Notes under the pieces: model-generated
What the model saw: only the letters and a program-made list of their open reading frames with translations
Database searches by the model: none
What the model was told of the DNA's origin: nothing
Source of the DNA: Adiantum capillus-veneris
Lineage: Eukaryota; Streptophyta; Polypodiopsida; Polypodiales; Pteridaceae
Length of the DNA: 64,000 bases
Assembly: GCA_014529385.2 (NCBI GenBank)
Contig: CM043943.1
Location: 154,041,092-154,105,091 of the forward strand
Reading direction: 5' to 3'
Shown here: one piece after another, positions 34,451 to 45,620 of the stretch
Position numbering within the stretch: position 1 is the stretch's first letter
How the letters are laid out: every line of letters starts with the position of its first letter
Translations under genes and position numbers: made by a program

Positions 34451-34596
34451 TTTAGCCTCATTGTATATATGTTTTTTTTTCATTGGGAGAGTCTCCCCAT
34501 CATGCTTGTTGTAGCCCTCTCTTGTAGAGGTGGATGTAGCCCTATGGGCAGTTTTCATTAACTAATAGAAGGATCTTTTTCTCGGAAAAAAAAAAA
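34451..34596 (+). other. LINE 3' untranslated region and poly(A)
   Basis: Ends AAGGATCTTTTTCTCGG followed by about 12 A (34586-34597), then the target duplication. Nothing else is present. Confidence 0.85.
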
Positions 34597-34608
34597 ACAA
34601 TTTGAATA
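34597..34608. repeat. Right target-site duplication of the LINE
   Basis: ACAATTTGAATA, identical to 9042-9053. The first A overlaps the poly(A). Confidence 0.9.
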
Positions 34609-36128
34609 ATCAAAAGTGTACTAGTATTAAGAGTATAATTTATAATGGAGAGAGGTTTAATATTCTAAAGTAATTATATTAATTAATAAAATTAGATATA
34701 AATTAGCACTAATTACCTTTGTTAATCAACTAGATTTTTTCTCTCTAGTGATTTATTGGGAAGAGTCTCTCTATGCTAGAAAGATTTGGCTAGGTCTTCG
34801 AGTCTGAGTAAATTGTGAAGTTGCAGGTCCTATTAATAATTTTTCTAGGCCACAATCGCTAAAACTGGAAATTCCTTGTAGTTTAAGCAGCCCTCAGTCT
34901 CAAGGTAGTGCTACCTACTACTAAATCAAGCTCTGGTAGGTCAATGATGGCCTTCCTCCTGCTCCTGACCACTTCAAAATTCAAATATGCTAATTTCCTT
35001 GCTTATCTTTTGCTTTCTTGTTAAATATTAGTAGTAATTATCAAGAAAATATCTAGGAGGGTATAATGAAAGTCTAAGCTTTAATAATTACTAAAGCCCT
35101 TTAATGTTTTTTAAAACACATTAAGTAGGAGTAAAAACTTTCAGAGAAGATAGCAGGGTCAATTTCTACCCGCCCGAATTCAATTATGAAAAACTATGGG
35201 TATAGGTTTGTCATGCTTAAGATTCCATATATACCAATCTTTGCTATGATTGAACAAGTTCTTACTTTTAAAAGTCAAATCTATTTAATTAAGCTTTGTA
35301 CACTCTCTCTTAGTTTTTAGCAGTTGGAGATCTTACAATAGAGAAAGATATTTCTAAGCCATCCCCAAAATCTTTTTGGATTTGGATGCAAAAAAGTTAG
35401 CCAAAAGTGAGATTCTCAATCTTTTTTAGCGGTTTTTGGCTATGTTCTATTTCACACACTTTTGACCACTTTTCCCAACTTTTTTGCAAATGTCTCTTTT
35501 GGGAGAAGTGTTTCAAATAGTTTCAACTACCTATTGTTCAAATCTCAGCCAAAAATCATGATGAAGTACATGGATCACAATCCATGTTTGACCTCATTTT
35601 GACACGAAACTTGGTCACTTGTAGTCCCCGCTATTTGGAAGATGTTTCCCAAAACTTTTTGGAGTTTGATCACAAGTAGTTTAAGTATCCTAAATTCTAG
35701 TCAATTTGACTAGCTTTTGGTGTATTTTTTCAATTTCCTTGTTTTGAGTATGTTTTTAAGCTCAATTTGATCCCAAACTTTGATTCAATTGTTTGAAAGT
35801 AATATCAATCAAATGGTCTCAGTTTTACCGATTCTATCTTAGGAGTACATGGATCACGATCCATGTTCCACCGCATATAAATTTGCAATTTTACAGCTGC
35901 TAAACATTGATTTTCTCTAGCTTGTCCACTTAGTCTTTTGTGATTCCAATCTTAGAATTTCAAGATATGCCCAATTTTGTGTTTGAAACTCCTGTTTCTA
36001 CGATTTTTGCCCTATTAGCCAATTTTGATATGATTTTTGAAAATTCCTTACAACCAAGAGCAATGTCCTAGTGAGACAGAGAGTCACTGATAACTTTCTT
36101 GAAAATAAGACCTCAGGTACATGGAGTG
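34609..36128. other. AT-rich DNA flanking the LINE
   Basis: No gene seen. Two copies of a near-palindrome are present: ACATGGATCACAATCCATGT at 35568-35587 and ACATGGATCACGATCCATGT at 35847-35866, the second with perfect 9 bp arms. The composition matches the DNA left of the LINE. Confidence 0.6.
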
Positions 36129-36468
36129 TGTTACCATATACAACTGGTAGTGACGTGTGTGAACAAACTTAGGATCGTCGAGGCATTTTTTCCCTCACTA
36201 GGAGGTCTGTGTGCATCTGTCGCACGTGTCAATGCAAGGGACTTGCTGATACACTGTGTGCGAGCCACAAATGGCTGCAAGCACACAACCAGACTAATCT
36301 AGCAAGCTCAAGAGAACAAGGGTGTGTCACTCACTGCCCTACGCTCGCCTTCGTGGAGGATTTCTCACCGCGAAGAAGAAGGAGCCGCCGTTGCCCCGCG
36401 CTCAAACGCTTCACCGCCGCCGTGCCATCGTCGCAATGCTTGATCACACACTCTCTCTTTCTCTCATG

Positions 36469-36523
<55 letters not shown>

Positions 36524-36812
36524 GGAGATGAAGAAGAAGAAGATGAAGATGGAGCAAGAGCACTCTTGAATTGCACAAATGAGAGAATGAATGATTTTTA
36601 GGTTTAGGTGACTGTTATATGAGCTCGCCCCATTCACACTTGGGTGCCCATACTTAGCCAACTAACCCTTGATTGTTCATGTTAGAGTGCGCCTCTCATC
36701 GGTGTTCACTCTTACCCTTTTCCCATTGGACCGACAAGCCCGGTACATGACTCTACCAAATAAATAATACGGTGTCTATCATAGGTGATAGGAATGTGCG
36801 TGAGGGTTAACA
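36129..36812 (-). repeat. Minus-strand LTR (684 bp)
   Basis: On the minus strand it starts TGTTAACC and ends GGTAACA, a matched inverted terminus. Immediately outside the start is GGAAGGGGGGCA, a good polypurine tract, so this is the 3' LTR of an element whose body lay to the right. It contains a CA microsatellite and a GC-rich segment. About 310 bp of it (36500-36810) recurs at 52985-53288. No internal gene of that element is identified. Confidence 0.7.
36472..36522 (+). repeat. (CA)n microsatellite
   Basis: About 25 perfect CA units inside the LTR. The related copy near 52990 has only about six. Confidence 0.95.
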
Positions 36813-38508
36813 TGCCCCCCTTCCTGATGTAGATTCCATGCTTGGAAGCTATTGAGTTGAAGTTCATTCATCGAGGTGGAAGAGCATTTGAGATGAATGT
36901 CCTTAGCCTTCTTCAATCGTTGCAGAATCAAACAACATTGGCACAGTAATAACTGCATTCTCATATACAAATAAAAAGCATATGCAGTTGTAGGCAGACA
37001 AATTGATTGGTAACAAAATAGTAAACCATTTGTCAGCAATAAACATTAAATTGTAATATAATCAAGCACATAAACAATTGTGAAGGTCAAAAACTAAACA
37101 AGTCTGGGGTTGCTAATTTAACGGTCGAAAGACACTAGAGATCAACTATTAATACCATGGGCAAGCTTCTCAATTTTCTCTGGTCAATTAAGCTGTTTCA
37201 TCGCGAGAGCCAAGTGTTTCATGTCCGAGGGCTGACTAGAGGCTATACCTAGAAGACCTTGTAGTTAAGATATGATAAAAGGAATTGCTCATGAAATCAT
37301 CGCCTAAATTATTTCTTTGACCCCCCAAAGTATTTTCTCATTGATTTACTTTTGATGTGCGTGCTTATTTTGTATGCCTTGGGTTTTTTGCTTTTTAAGG
37401 AAAAGAACCCACAATGGGAACCTCTAGGGCTCTAGTACCATAGGCGATACATGTGAGTGGAGTACTAAATCAAGTTGAGATTTTTCTTCCAGCTTAAGGT
37501 TTTACATTGTGGCACTTTGATTTTTATTTTTATTTTTGTTTGTTTTCAGCATTTTGATTTTGTAACTTTGGGGGGTCATATAACACTGTTACCCTTCCCA
37601 GGCTCATCACATTAGTAAACTCCCTTTATAATACTTAAGCTAAAGGTCAATAGGGACTAAGCCCACTAGAAAGCCCTAGTAAATTGCACACAATGCTGCC
37701 TAAATCGGATTAAGAACCTAAGTAACCATTGATTATTAGGAAGGCATTCCCCATGGTATTAAGAGAAGATCTCTAACGCCTAGCTTGGTCAAACTAGCTT
37801 AGTCGGACTGCTTGATTTTATTCCTAGATAAGTGATTATGACAAAAAATTACATTGAATTTAATGTTTGATACTAAGAAAATGTGCTGAATATTATGCTA
37901 CCAATCACAATTAAAGCAGACAAACATGGATGCAAAAAAGATAAGGGACAATGCTAATGGACAAAAAACACCTGTTTGTGTTGATGATCGTGCTTGGTTT
38001 GAAGAGTTGAACGAGAGAAATATTCCATGAAGGTCCAAATCCTAACAAGTACAACACGTTCCTGTACACACTAGAAAACACAAGGAATACATCTAGGAGG
38101 CACATTAGTGGAAAAGAAGAACTTTGCTGATCACTAAACTCTAAAACAGAAACACTCCTATTGCAGTAATCTTACCTACCCTCCATCGCTCGAGTGATGA
38201 GGATCAAAGGTGTTTGATGACATAAGTTTTTGTTTCGGTGTACCGGATGTGAATGTGTAGGTCTGGGTCAATATTTTGACTTTTATTTTTCAAACTCGTT
38301 TGCTAATTGCTCTTGCTCTTTACTATTTTTGTTTTTTGTGAGTATAAGGATTTATATATACATTCCCTAAGATCAAAAATCTCAAGGGTCAGGGAAAGAA
38401 GGTTAAGAGGTAAATAAATCAATAGGCTGACTGGATGAAGACTCCCCCCTTTCCTTGGGTAGATCATACTGTTTGAAATGTGCTCGTCACCCTTTGAAAC
38501 CAATTGTT
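36813..38508. other. No gene recognised
   Basis: Opens with the reversed polypurine tract of the LTR to the left. The rest is AT-rich with short frames only. A purine tract on the minus strand (reverse of CTCCCCCCTTTCC at about 38443) could be another polypurine tract, but no LTR start follows it. Confidence 0.4.
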
Positions 38509-38736
38509 CTAGTTGTTAATAGGTGAGGATATTTTCCAATAGTTTTCTATTACCTTAGGTGCCTCATCGAGTTGCAAGGGTGGTAAGGTACTCTCCCGGG
38601 ATCGAACTTGAAGTGGTTCATCAGGTGATGCTTGAACACTGGGAGATGTGGATTGCTTTGTAGCTTCATGGTCCCGGGATCGAACTTGAAGTGGTTCATC
38701 AAGTGATGCTTGAACATTGGGAGCTAGAAGCTTCAT
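38509..38736 (-). pseudogene. Short reading frame with a 26-codon tandem duplication
   Basis: The minus-strand frame contains NVQASLDEPLQVRSR and again SVQASPDEPLQVRSR, a 78 bp in-frame duplication (CCCGGGATCGAAC at 38595 and 38673). A second duplication, GAAGCTTCATGGGACTCCCCCC, lies just outside at 38728-38790. It follows the Ty3 protease frame on the same strand and may be the 3' end of that element. Function unknown. Confidence 0.45.
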
Positions 38737-39023
38737 GGGACTCCCCCCTATGGATGCATTACATGAGGAGCTAGAAGCTTCATGGGACTCCCCCCTTCTT
38801 GAGCTAGGTGGAACAAATTGTTCTTTCTTCAGTACCCAAACTAGCTCTGGAGAGGGTGTGCAGTATTCTGTTATTTTTTATTTTCGTGATCGTCAATTCA
38901 TTTTGGAGCCACAGGATTGGGCTCACATGGGTCAGGTGAAGTAAGAGCACAATTTACGTTTTGGCACCTAGATTTGATCATTTCCTTGATAGTAGCCTCG
39001 GGCTTCCAATAGTTGTTTAGGAA

Positions 39024-39794
39024 TCATCGCAACATTTTCTTACTTTTTTTGGAGCGAGTGGTACATTTCTTAGAAGGCTTCTGTTTTTTAGCATCAGCCA
39101 TGGTCGCTAAAGAAGATTTAGGGACCCACTTGTATGTTTTCTTTGTTATATGAGGATGAGTCTTGTCAGAAGCTATATGCATTGCTTCTAGCATATTTAA
39201 AGGTACGAGTGGTGGCATTTCATCCCCCTCAAGTATTACCCAGGTCATCCCCCTATTTCCCCAAGTGTCTATGGTTGCTGCTAGGTGGACCCAATCCACA
39301 TTGTCCAACTCAGTCATCCTAGGTAGTACATCCATATAAGGAGAATCTTCCTGAACATGAGTGTCCGCTTTACACATATCACAATACTGCAATGGGACTG
39401 AGTGAACTGTGGTGTCAGATCTACGATCAATTATAAACCTGTTTCCTCGACCAGTTACAAAATCCACTCGAATGACAGAATCTTGGAACTGTAGGTAGAG
39501 ATGGTTTTTAGAACAATCATGCACCATGTTTGCTTCCCTCATAAAAGGACGCCCTAAGATCATCTCCGATGCCATAGTGTGCTTGGAGAAATCCATAACA
39601 ATGAAGGTAATTCGTATTTTATGCCCAAAGAACTTGATCTTGAGATCTTCTAGCATCCCAATAGGCTTAACAATAGACCCATTGTCCATCTTCACTTCTA
39701 TGGTTGTGGTCGCAAGGTGAGGTCTTCTCATAGTTTCCCAACAATTTTTAGTCACAATGCTAGCCCCAACGCCACCATCAAGGATTCCCTTCAC
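39024..39794 (-). pseudogene. Ty3-type retrotransposon aspartic protease region
   Basis: Retropepsin that would cut the element polyprotein. The active-site region reads ILDGGVGASIV, with DGG where most proteases have D(T/S)G, as in some plant Ty3 families. Flap and later strands are recognisable: DNGSIVKPIGMLEDLKIKF, then ITFIVMDF, and the closing MILGRPFMREANMVHD (the ILGRPF motif). A basic C-terminal tail (KKQKPSKKCTTRSKKSKK) follows and ends at a stop. No reverse transcriptase follows on this strand, where one would be expected. The N-terminal side is separated from the preceding linker by a TA microsatellite. Confidence 0.8.
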
Positions 39795-39812
39795 AGTTAA
39801 TCCCTTAGATAT

Positions 39813-39833
39813 ATGTATATATACATATATATA

Positions 39834-39911
<78 letters not shown>
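39813..39911. repeat. (TA)n microsatellite inside the Ty3 polyprotein
   Basis: About 100 bp of TA with a few TG/CA interruptions, between the conserved linker sequence at about 39915-40010 ([20 protein letters not shown] on the minus strand) and the protease. The expansion separates coding sequence that was probably contiguous. Confidence 0.9.
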
Positions 39912-39912
<1 letters not shown>

Positions 39913-41722
39913 ATCTAAGTGTTCCTCCTCTATTGGCATCTCCCCAGATCCATCCATTTGTGCAAATTGTGGTAGCCAAAATTCAGTTCTCCATTGAGGA
40001 AAGCTCGAAGAGCTGAGACTAGCTCAGGGTCTTTATATAGTTTGGACATGATGGTGGTTCTAACTTCTAAATACATGAAATCCATTAATTTGGCAATGTT
40101 AACGACACCTTTTGGGCTTCAGTCCCTTGACGTGGGGAAGATGGGATCTCCATTTCTTCGATAGGGTCAGGTAGTCCCTCTGTAAACATTCTTTCCATCA
40201 AGAAGTGAGTACGCCCACTTTCCCATGACTTTAAGTCACTTTCTTCTTGGATGACACTAGGTATGGCTAAGGGTCTATGGACTTGGTGAGGTTGTTGTTG
40301 CGTAGGGAACACTTTGTCTGTAATCTGGGTCGGCCTAGGTGCTGGTTCTAGACCCCTTTGGATATCTTCTACCAAACCCCTTAATTGTGTGACTCGCTCG
40401 ATCTCCTCTGTAGGGTTTGGATAAGTTCTTATCTTCTTCTTGGATTTTGGCCATTGTGGCTCATGTAGATCTTTCTTGTTGGTTTCTATCTTAGTGGTCG
40501 TTCTGGCCTCCATGGTTTCACCTGAATCAGAATCCTCTTCAGCGTCGTTCATATATATGGAGTCGTCACCAGTCCCTATGTTGGTCTTTGAACTGGGGTC
40601 TGACTTCGCTGTTTTTTGCGATCTCTTCCTTCGTGTTTTCTTCTTTTTTTGAGATTGGGAAATTGATGCTGTGTATCTTTCCTCAAGAATATAATTTTGT
40701 TTATGGAGCATCGATCGTGTGAGTACGTTTACCGGTACCATAGGTGTACTTTGTGATGGCTCCTTGGTAACCTCAATCAAGTTTCATGGCGTGATCTTCG
40801 GTGCATTTGGATTATTTGGACATTGGGAAATCAAATGATCTATGCCACATCGATTACACATGAGTATCGGAATTGTAGACATGCGCGCTTTATTGGTTTG
40901 CATTAGTGTGGCGTTCTTTTGTAGCCTAATAGGACATTCGACCACACGATGTGGATCTCCACACTCATATCATTGAAGAGGTGGTCACTTAGCAGTGTAA
41001 TTGATATTTTGGCCTCTTGCAGCAAGAGCAGCTACTTGATAGACAGGTTTGACTTGTCCCCAATAGTCCTCCATGTAATATTGTGAACTTTCTTCAAGCA
41101 CATCCATCCCATAGGCAATATTAGGGTCTATATCCTCCTCATAGCCTTTCAAACAAGCAATAGATGACTCACAACCCACTTGATTCACAGAAGTGATTTT
41201 TGGATGTGGTGGTTGCGGTCCTAGCAATGGAGGTGGTAAGGGTGTCGCTTGAACAACATTTTGGGCCCTAGGGACCATGTGTTGTGATGTTTGTTCAAGA
41301 GGTGGGACCGGCATGAATACAGGCACTCGAGGTGTGTTTGTCCATGCTAAGGTTGGTCTATTGGCCATTGCGCGCTTAAATACTATGCAATACTTAACTT
41401 GATGACCATACCTCCCACAGGTATTGTAGTTCCCATTGAATTTTACTCTAAAACTAGGGCATTCACTGGTACTATGCGGTCCATAGCATACTGAGCACCA
41501 TTGTTGCTCCCTTCTTGGATACATATGATTGTTTTGCGGAACACGATTGTCTCTAAGACTCTCTTGAATGGCCTTGGTGAGATCTGCTAAAGTCATCTCA
41601 GATATCTTTGGCTCTTTAGCAATAGGCTTTAGGATCATTGGCTGATGCCCCGATGCTTGTGAGCTAATAGATTTAGGCTCAACAGACACTCTTTCTCCTG
41701 GAATCATTAAATTGTCCTCCAA
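39912..41722 (-). pseudogene. Ty3 gag C-terminal region: zinc knuckles and acidic-basic linker
   Basis: On the minus strand, from right to left: a leader (LADLTKAIQESL), then knuckle 1 CSVCYGPHSTSEC (C-X2-C-X3-H-X4-C), knuckle 2 with its first Cys changed to Tyr (YNTCGRYGHQVKYC), a Pro-rich segment, two further knuckles near 40950 and 40840 (the latter CNRCGIDHLISQC), and then a 230-codon linker rich in Lys and Asp/Glu (SQKKKKTRRKRSQ). Nucleic-acid binding is the expected role of the knuckles. Stops and shifts lie between 40780 and 40985 and between 39912 and 40085. The multi-knuckle layout is unusual for Ty3 gag. Confidence 0.7.
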
Positions 41723-41999
41723 TTGGATCTCATTGGTGGTGACTACTTCCCAAGTGGTGATACCTCTAATGACTAGGCCATTGTAGATATCCTCACCTTG
41801 TACCCCCTAATGAATCTATCAAGCAATTGATTATTATTGAAGCGCTCATTTGGATTACAACGAGAATTCGAATGCTTCAAGCGACTAATAAAGTCTCTCA
41901 CCGACTCTCCTTCCTCTCCTTCCTCTCATTGGGATTTCTGGAGTTGAGAGGCTACACCCCAAAACACTCCCTCTCGTATGTATTCTTTTAAGAACAGTC

Positions 42000-43813
42000 T
42001 CATAAGATTAGGGTATTTTCTTCCGCCCTTAGGGTTCTATACCAATCCCCAGCCTTCCCACTTAAGGTTAGGCTTAAAGCATTACTCTTATGTAGGTCAT
42101 TGTGTTCTCCTAGAGAATCGCATATTTGTTCAAACACTTCGATATGCTTTCTCACATCCCCGTCTCCACTAAATTTTTGTGTGAGCTTGGCTATTTGTAC
42201 TGCCTTACTTCTAGGTTCTCTATCAGGCGTGTTATGCATATTCTCAGCAATAGATCGACTGATAGCTTGAGCAAATGTTGCCAAGTCACCTAAGTGAGCA
42301 GGAGTAGTGGGTGGAAGTGCTCCAGAGACTACATGTGGAGTAGGTATTGGCATTGGGATTGGCACATAGGAAGCCCTTGGGTTCCATGTTTGGTACGGTG
42401 TTGTGCCATGTGGTGGTCCAAAGTTCATATGTGTGGCCCTAGGAATAGCAGATGTTGGATGTGACATGCTAATGCTATCTGGTATGGTCCCATGGAAATA
42501 AGATCTTGGGTGTTGTGGTTGTGGAGCATAGGTTGTTGAAACAATGAGAGGGGTAGGGACTACATGAGTACGAGGACGTATAGGTATATACGATTGGTAC
42601 ACACTTGTAGGTATTGTTGCAGGCATTGAGCTACCATGTACTGGTGCTTTACTAACAAATGAGGTCCATGGCGTGTTTCTTGGCATGCCCATCATTGAGG
42701 TAGGCATGGTAGCCGTGGTGTCATCAAGGGAAAGATGAGCTAGACTTGGAAAAGTAAAGATATCATTTGTGGGCTCAGATTGCATTGAGACCCCTGGAGA
42801 AACAACATATGGAGGATCCATTGGACTTACCGAGGGAGTCTCCATTTGCGATAAGGTTGGTTGTTTAGCCTTCCATGTATCCAAGAATCTCATGAGACCC
42901 GTTGAAGACATGTGGATCCCCTTGTTCTGTCTCTCTAGATCAATAACCCTATGGATGACCTCACAAACTCTTTGTTGTTGATCCTCCACGCTAGTAGCAC
43001 CTGTTGTGGATTGTAGGACATCTAACCAACCCACGTGATAGGTGTGACCTTTGTATAGGTTGGTTAGAGTTGTCGTTTGTAGTTCGTACTCCCAGTTCTC
43101 ATTTAGGAACGCTCCATCTAGGCTTGACGTGCTAGGGGTGTCCTTTGAGCTAGATGCAATGTGGCTCTCTATGGGTTGACCCTTAGTAATCGCTAATTTA
43201 GGAGCACTCGATTGCTCTCCTAGCAAAGATATTGACATAGGGGCTTTCGCTTTTAACTCTCTTTGCTGGTCCGCCTTGCGTAAGCTCTCAATTTCCTTTT
43301 CCCTAGCCGTGATGATATACTGCTCAACTTCTTGTACTTCGGCAAGGCTTCTACCATCAGGTAATATAACCTCGGAGGGAAATAACTCTTAAGAGTGAGG
43401 GGGTGCAGTGAATGGAGTATTCACATGCATATTCTCTAAGGGCATAGGGTCTATGTTGGTTATGAATGGATAATTTACTTCCCCACCCCCCTCATTTACA
43501 TCGTTACTCCATGTTCGGAGCAAGTGGCTCTACTAAAGGTTTCCTTCAAGCGGCTAAGCACGCTCAGCCCGGACCGTGGGCCCATGGAATACATGCTTTG
43601 GCTTGAGCTATCAGGATTAGGCACTGGGTAACCCTCCATGACGTTGTAGCTAGAGGAAGAGTCACTAGACGCTATATGTGGGTCCTGAGTGGAATTACCT
43701 TGGGTTCCTGGTGAGGGCCTAGAGCCTAAGGTAGAGGAATAATGAGAACTTGCGTAAGTCGAAATGCTCGTTAGTTGCTTGGCCTCTAGCACACGACCAG
43801 AGTGCAGATGCAT
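42000..43813 (-). pseudogene. Ty3 gag N-terminal and capsid region
   Basis: On the minus strand a frame starts MHLHSGRVLEAKQL at 43813 and runs 105 codons. After a shift and a stop at about 43388 a second frame follows: a charged coiled-coil-like segment (EVEQYIITAREKEIESLRK), then the 412-codon stretch from 43238 with a long Pro/Thr/Ser-rich middle, ending in the capsid start (IAKLTQKFSGDGDVRKHIEV, then GKAGDWYRTL). The W.RTL motif is the part of Ty3 gag corresponding to A..WW in others. The capsid is cut by a stop at 42000, with weak remnants to 41723. Confidence 0.75.
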
Positions 43814-44582
43814 GTGCCTTTGTCACCCTACAAGCGTTGACGAATAACCTCGAAGATTAACCGCTTACTTTATTAGGTGTCTGTTTTCACTTCTTTTTTG
43901 ATGTTTTTTAATGATTGGTTTTTGGATTAGAGCGTGTGATAGCTCGAAACGAGCATATCACTCAGGGGGTCATGGTGTGCTTTAAAGCATAGTGTTCGGT
44001 TACACCGAAGCTCCGTTGGCTCTCAAAAAAGTTGATTTTTACCTACGCGTGAAACTAAAATACGTAATTTTAAAGGGGGACTGAGGCCTGAGCCTGAGCA
44101 TGAGCTTGGACTTGGGTCTGGGGGATATTCTCGATCCCTATCCTAACTTTATAATTTTTTTTGAAAATTTTGATTTTTTTTTAATTTTAATTTTTTGGGA
44201 TAAGGTCGCCGCGGCCGCGCTGTGCGTGCGAGCGCACACACACCTAGCCTATCTACTTACAACTAACACAGCTACTGTTACACACTAACACACTACTATA
44301 GTAAATCATTAGCTAACATTAACACTTATTGTACTTTACACATAACTAACATTATGGATCTAATACCTTAATTCTAACACCTTATCACACAAAGAAAACA
44401 CAATACCTTTCAACACCTTATTAACAAAAAAAACAGTACCTTTCAACATCTTATTAACAAAACAATACACAATAGCAAAACAAACTCCTTCTCAACACAC
44501 ACACCTTCCTTCTCTACCTTTTCTACGTTTGAAATTGCACCACAATGCAGCACAAAGTGCTACTCGAGCTTAGTGTATGACA
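43814..44582 (-). other. Untranslated leader of the minus-strand Ty3 element
   Basis: Lies between the primer site and the first gag ATG. It includes the GC-rich GGTCGCCGCGGCCGCGCTGTG near 44205. No coding sequence. Confidence 0.6.
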
Positions 44583-44602
44583 TTTCCCCGGCAGCGGCGC
44601 CA
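44583..44602 (-). promoter_or_regulatory. Primer binding site, tRNA-Asp type
   Basis: Minus strand reads TGGCGCCGCTGCCGGGGAAA, the primer site used by several plant Ty3 families and distinct from the Met site seen elsewhere in the window. One base separates it from the LTR. Confidence 0.85.
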
Positions 44603-44603
44603 A

Positions 44604-45620
44604 TGTGTCCCTTGTCCAAACGGAGGATTCAACACACACTAAAGCTTACACCTAAGTGCAAAGTTACCATTAAATCTTAGCTTACGAGTGCAAAAATCTA
44701 CCTTTGAAGCTTAACTTAATGATGCATAACTACCATTAATACTTAACCCTAATTCCAAGGTTACCATTAAAGCTTAAACCTAAAATGATGCACATAAACC
44801 TTCCTAGTATTAAAACACATGGGTTAATTAATCCTACTAGAAATGAAGATTACCTCCTCTAAACAAGAGGGGAGTGGGGTTGAAGTCCTTCTTGAAGAGA
44901 TGTGAGGCTCAAGGATGAAGGAAAGGGATTTAGGATGAAGAGGAAGGAGAGAGGAGCTTCTTCACAAAACCCTCAAGGGTTTGGCCTTCAAGAGAGGGAG
45001 AGATCAAGAGAAAGGTTTAATGGAAACCTTGATTTACTTAAGAATAATCTTGAGCATGGAAAGTATGCAAGTAGCTTAGCAATATGTGTAAAATTACAAA
45101 GGAGAGGGGGTGCTTATATAGGAAATGGTGGGTATTCTCTTCTCAATTCCTATTGGACTCCAATTCTCTTCTCTAATTCTATTGGACCTAATTCTCTTCT
45201 CAATTGCTATTGGACCCCAATTATCTTCTCAATTGCTATTGGACCCCAATTTTCTTCTCAAATCCTATTGGACTCCAATTCTCTTCTCAATTGCTATTGG
45301 ACCCCAATTCTCTTCTTAATTCTTATTGGACCCCAATTTTCTTCTTAGTTCTTATCTCTTAACTTTATCTTTCAATCAAGTTAGTCCCTTTTCCTCCCAG
45401 TTCTCAATCTAGATCAGTTCCCATGCGGCTTTTGACGAAGAAGTATAAAAGTAATCTTAATCTTTTTGGAAAAATATAGGGATCCGAAATATCCTTGTTT
45501 TTTCATTCTGGAGTAAAGTCTCGTTGTCTGCATGAATTCTTTGTTGGTCTTGCTTTTCTAAATTATTTTCTAGGCTAAAAAAATTCTGAATGGCTCTAGG
45601 GTTTAGGGAGGGACCTTACA
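44604..45620 (-). repeat. 5' LTR (1017 bp) of the minus-strand Ty3 element
   Basis: On the minus strand it starts TGTAAGGTCCCTCCC and ends GGGACACA. It holds a 30 bp minisatellite with CCAAT boxes upstream of a TATA box (TATATAAG, 45113-45120), and ends with one partial copy of the roughly 160 bp repeat that is expanded in the related copy at 59996. Confidence 0.85.
45134..45350 (-). promoter_or_regulatory. Seven-copy CCAAT-box minisatellite in the LTR promoter
   Basis: The unit, about 30 bp, reads on the minus strand GGGGTCCAATAG.AATTGAGAAGAGAATT. Each unit brings a CCAAT box, the NF-Y binding core. The array sits within 20 bp of the TATA box on its upstream side. A regulatory role is inference. 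Confidence 0.7.

Larger units (their letters stand above)
9054..34596 (+). mobile_element. Full-length L1-like LINE, split by a 19 kb Copia insertion
   Basis: Net length without the insertion and its duplicated ACAGC is about 6.5 kb. The order is a 5' region with long C runs, ORF1 (DUF4283-like, CCHC knuckle, proline-rich linker, C-terminal domain), ORF2 (endonuclease, reverse transcriptase, C-terminal zinc-knuckle-like segment), a 3' untranslated region and a 12 bp poly(A). It is bounded by ACAATTTGAATA on both sides, so both true ends are present and the copy is not 5'-truncated, which is uncommon for LINEs. Both ORFs carry stops and frameshifts, so it is dead. It is GC-rich against AT-rich flanks, which makes the borders easy to see. 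Confidence 0.9.

Noticed and set aside
36331-36661. Frames with Cys-Val or Thr-His runs
   Set aside because: Translations of the CA microsatellite; no protein evidence outside it.
38594-38690. tRNA-like T-arm (reverse of CCCGGGATCGAAC), twice
   Set aside because: GTTCGATCCCGGG resembles a tRNA T-loop, but no D-arm, anticodon arm or acceptor pairing is present, and it lies in a duplicated coding-like segment.
41813-41960. Possible continuous capsid between the two Ty3 gag frames
   Set aside because: Remnants are visible but contain several stops and shifts, so no separate gene is claimed.
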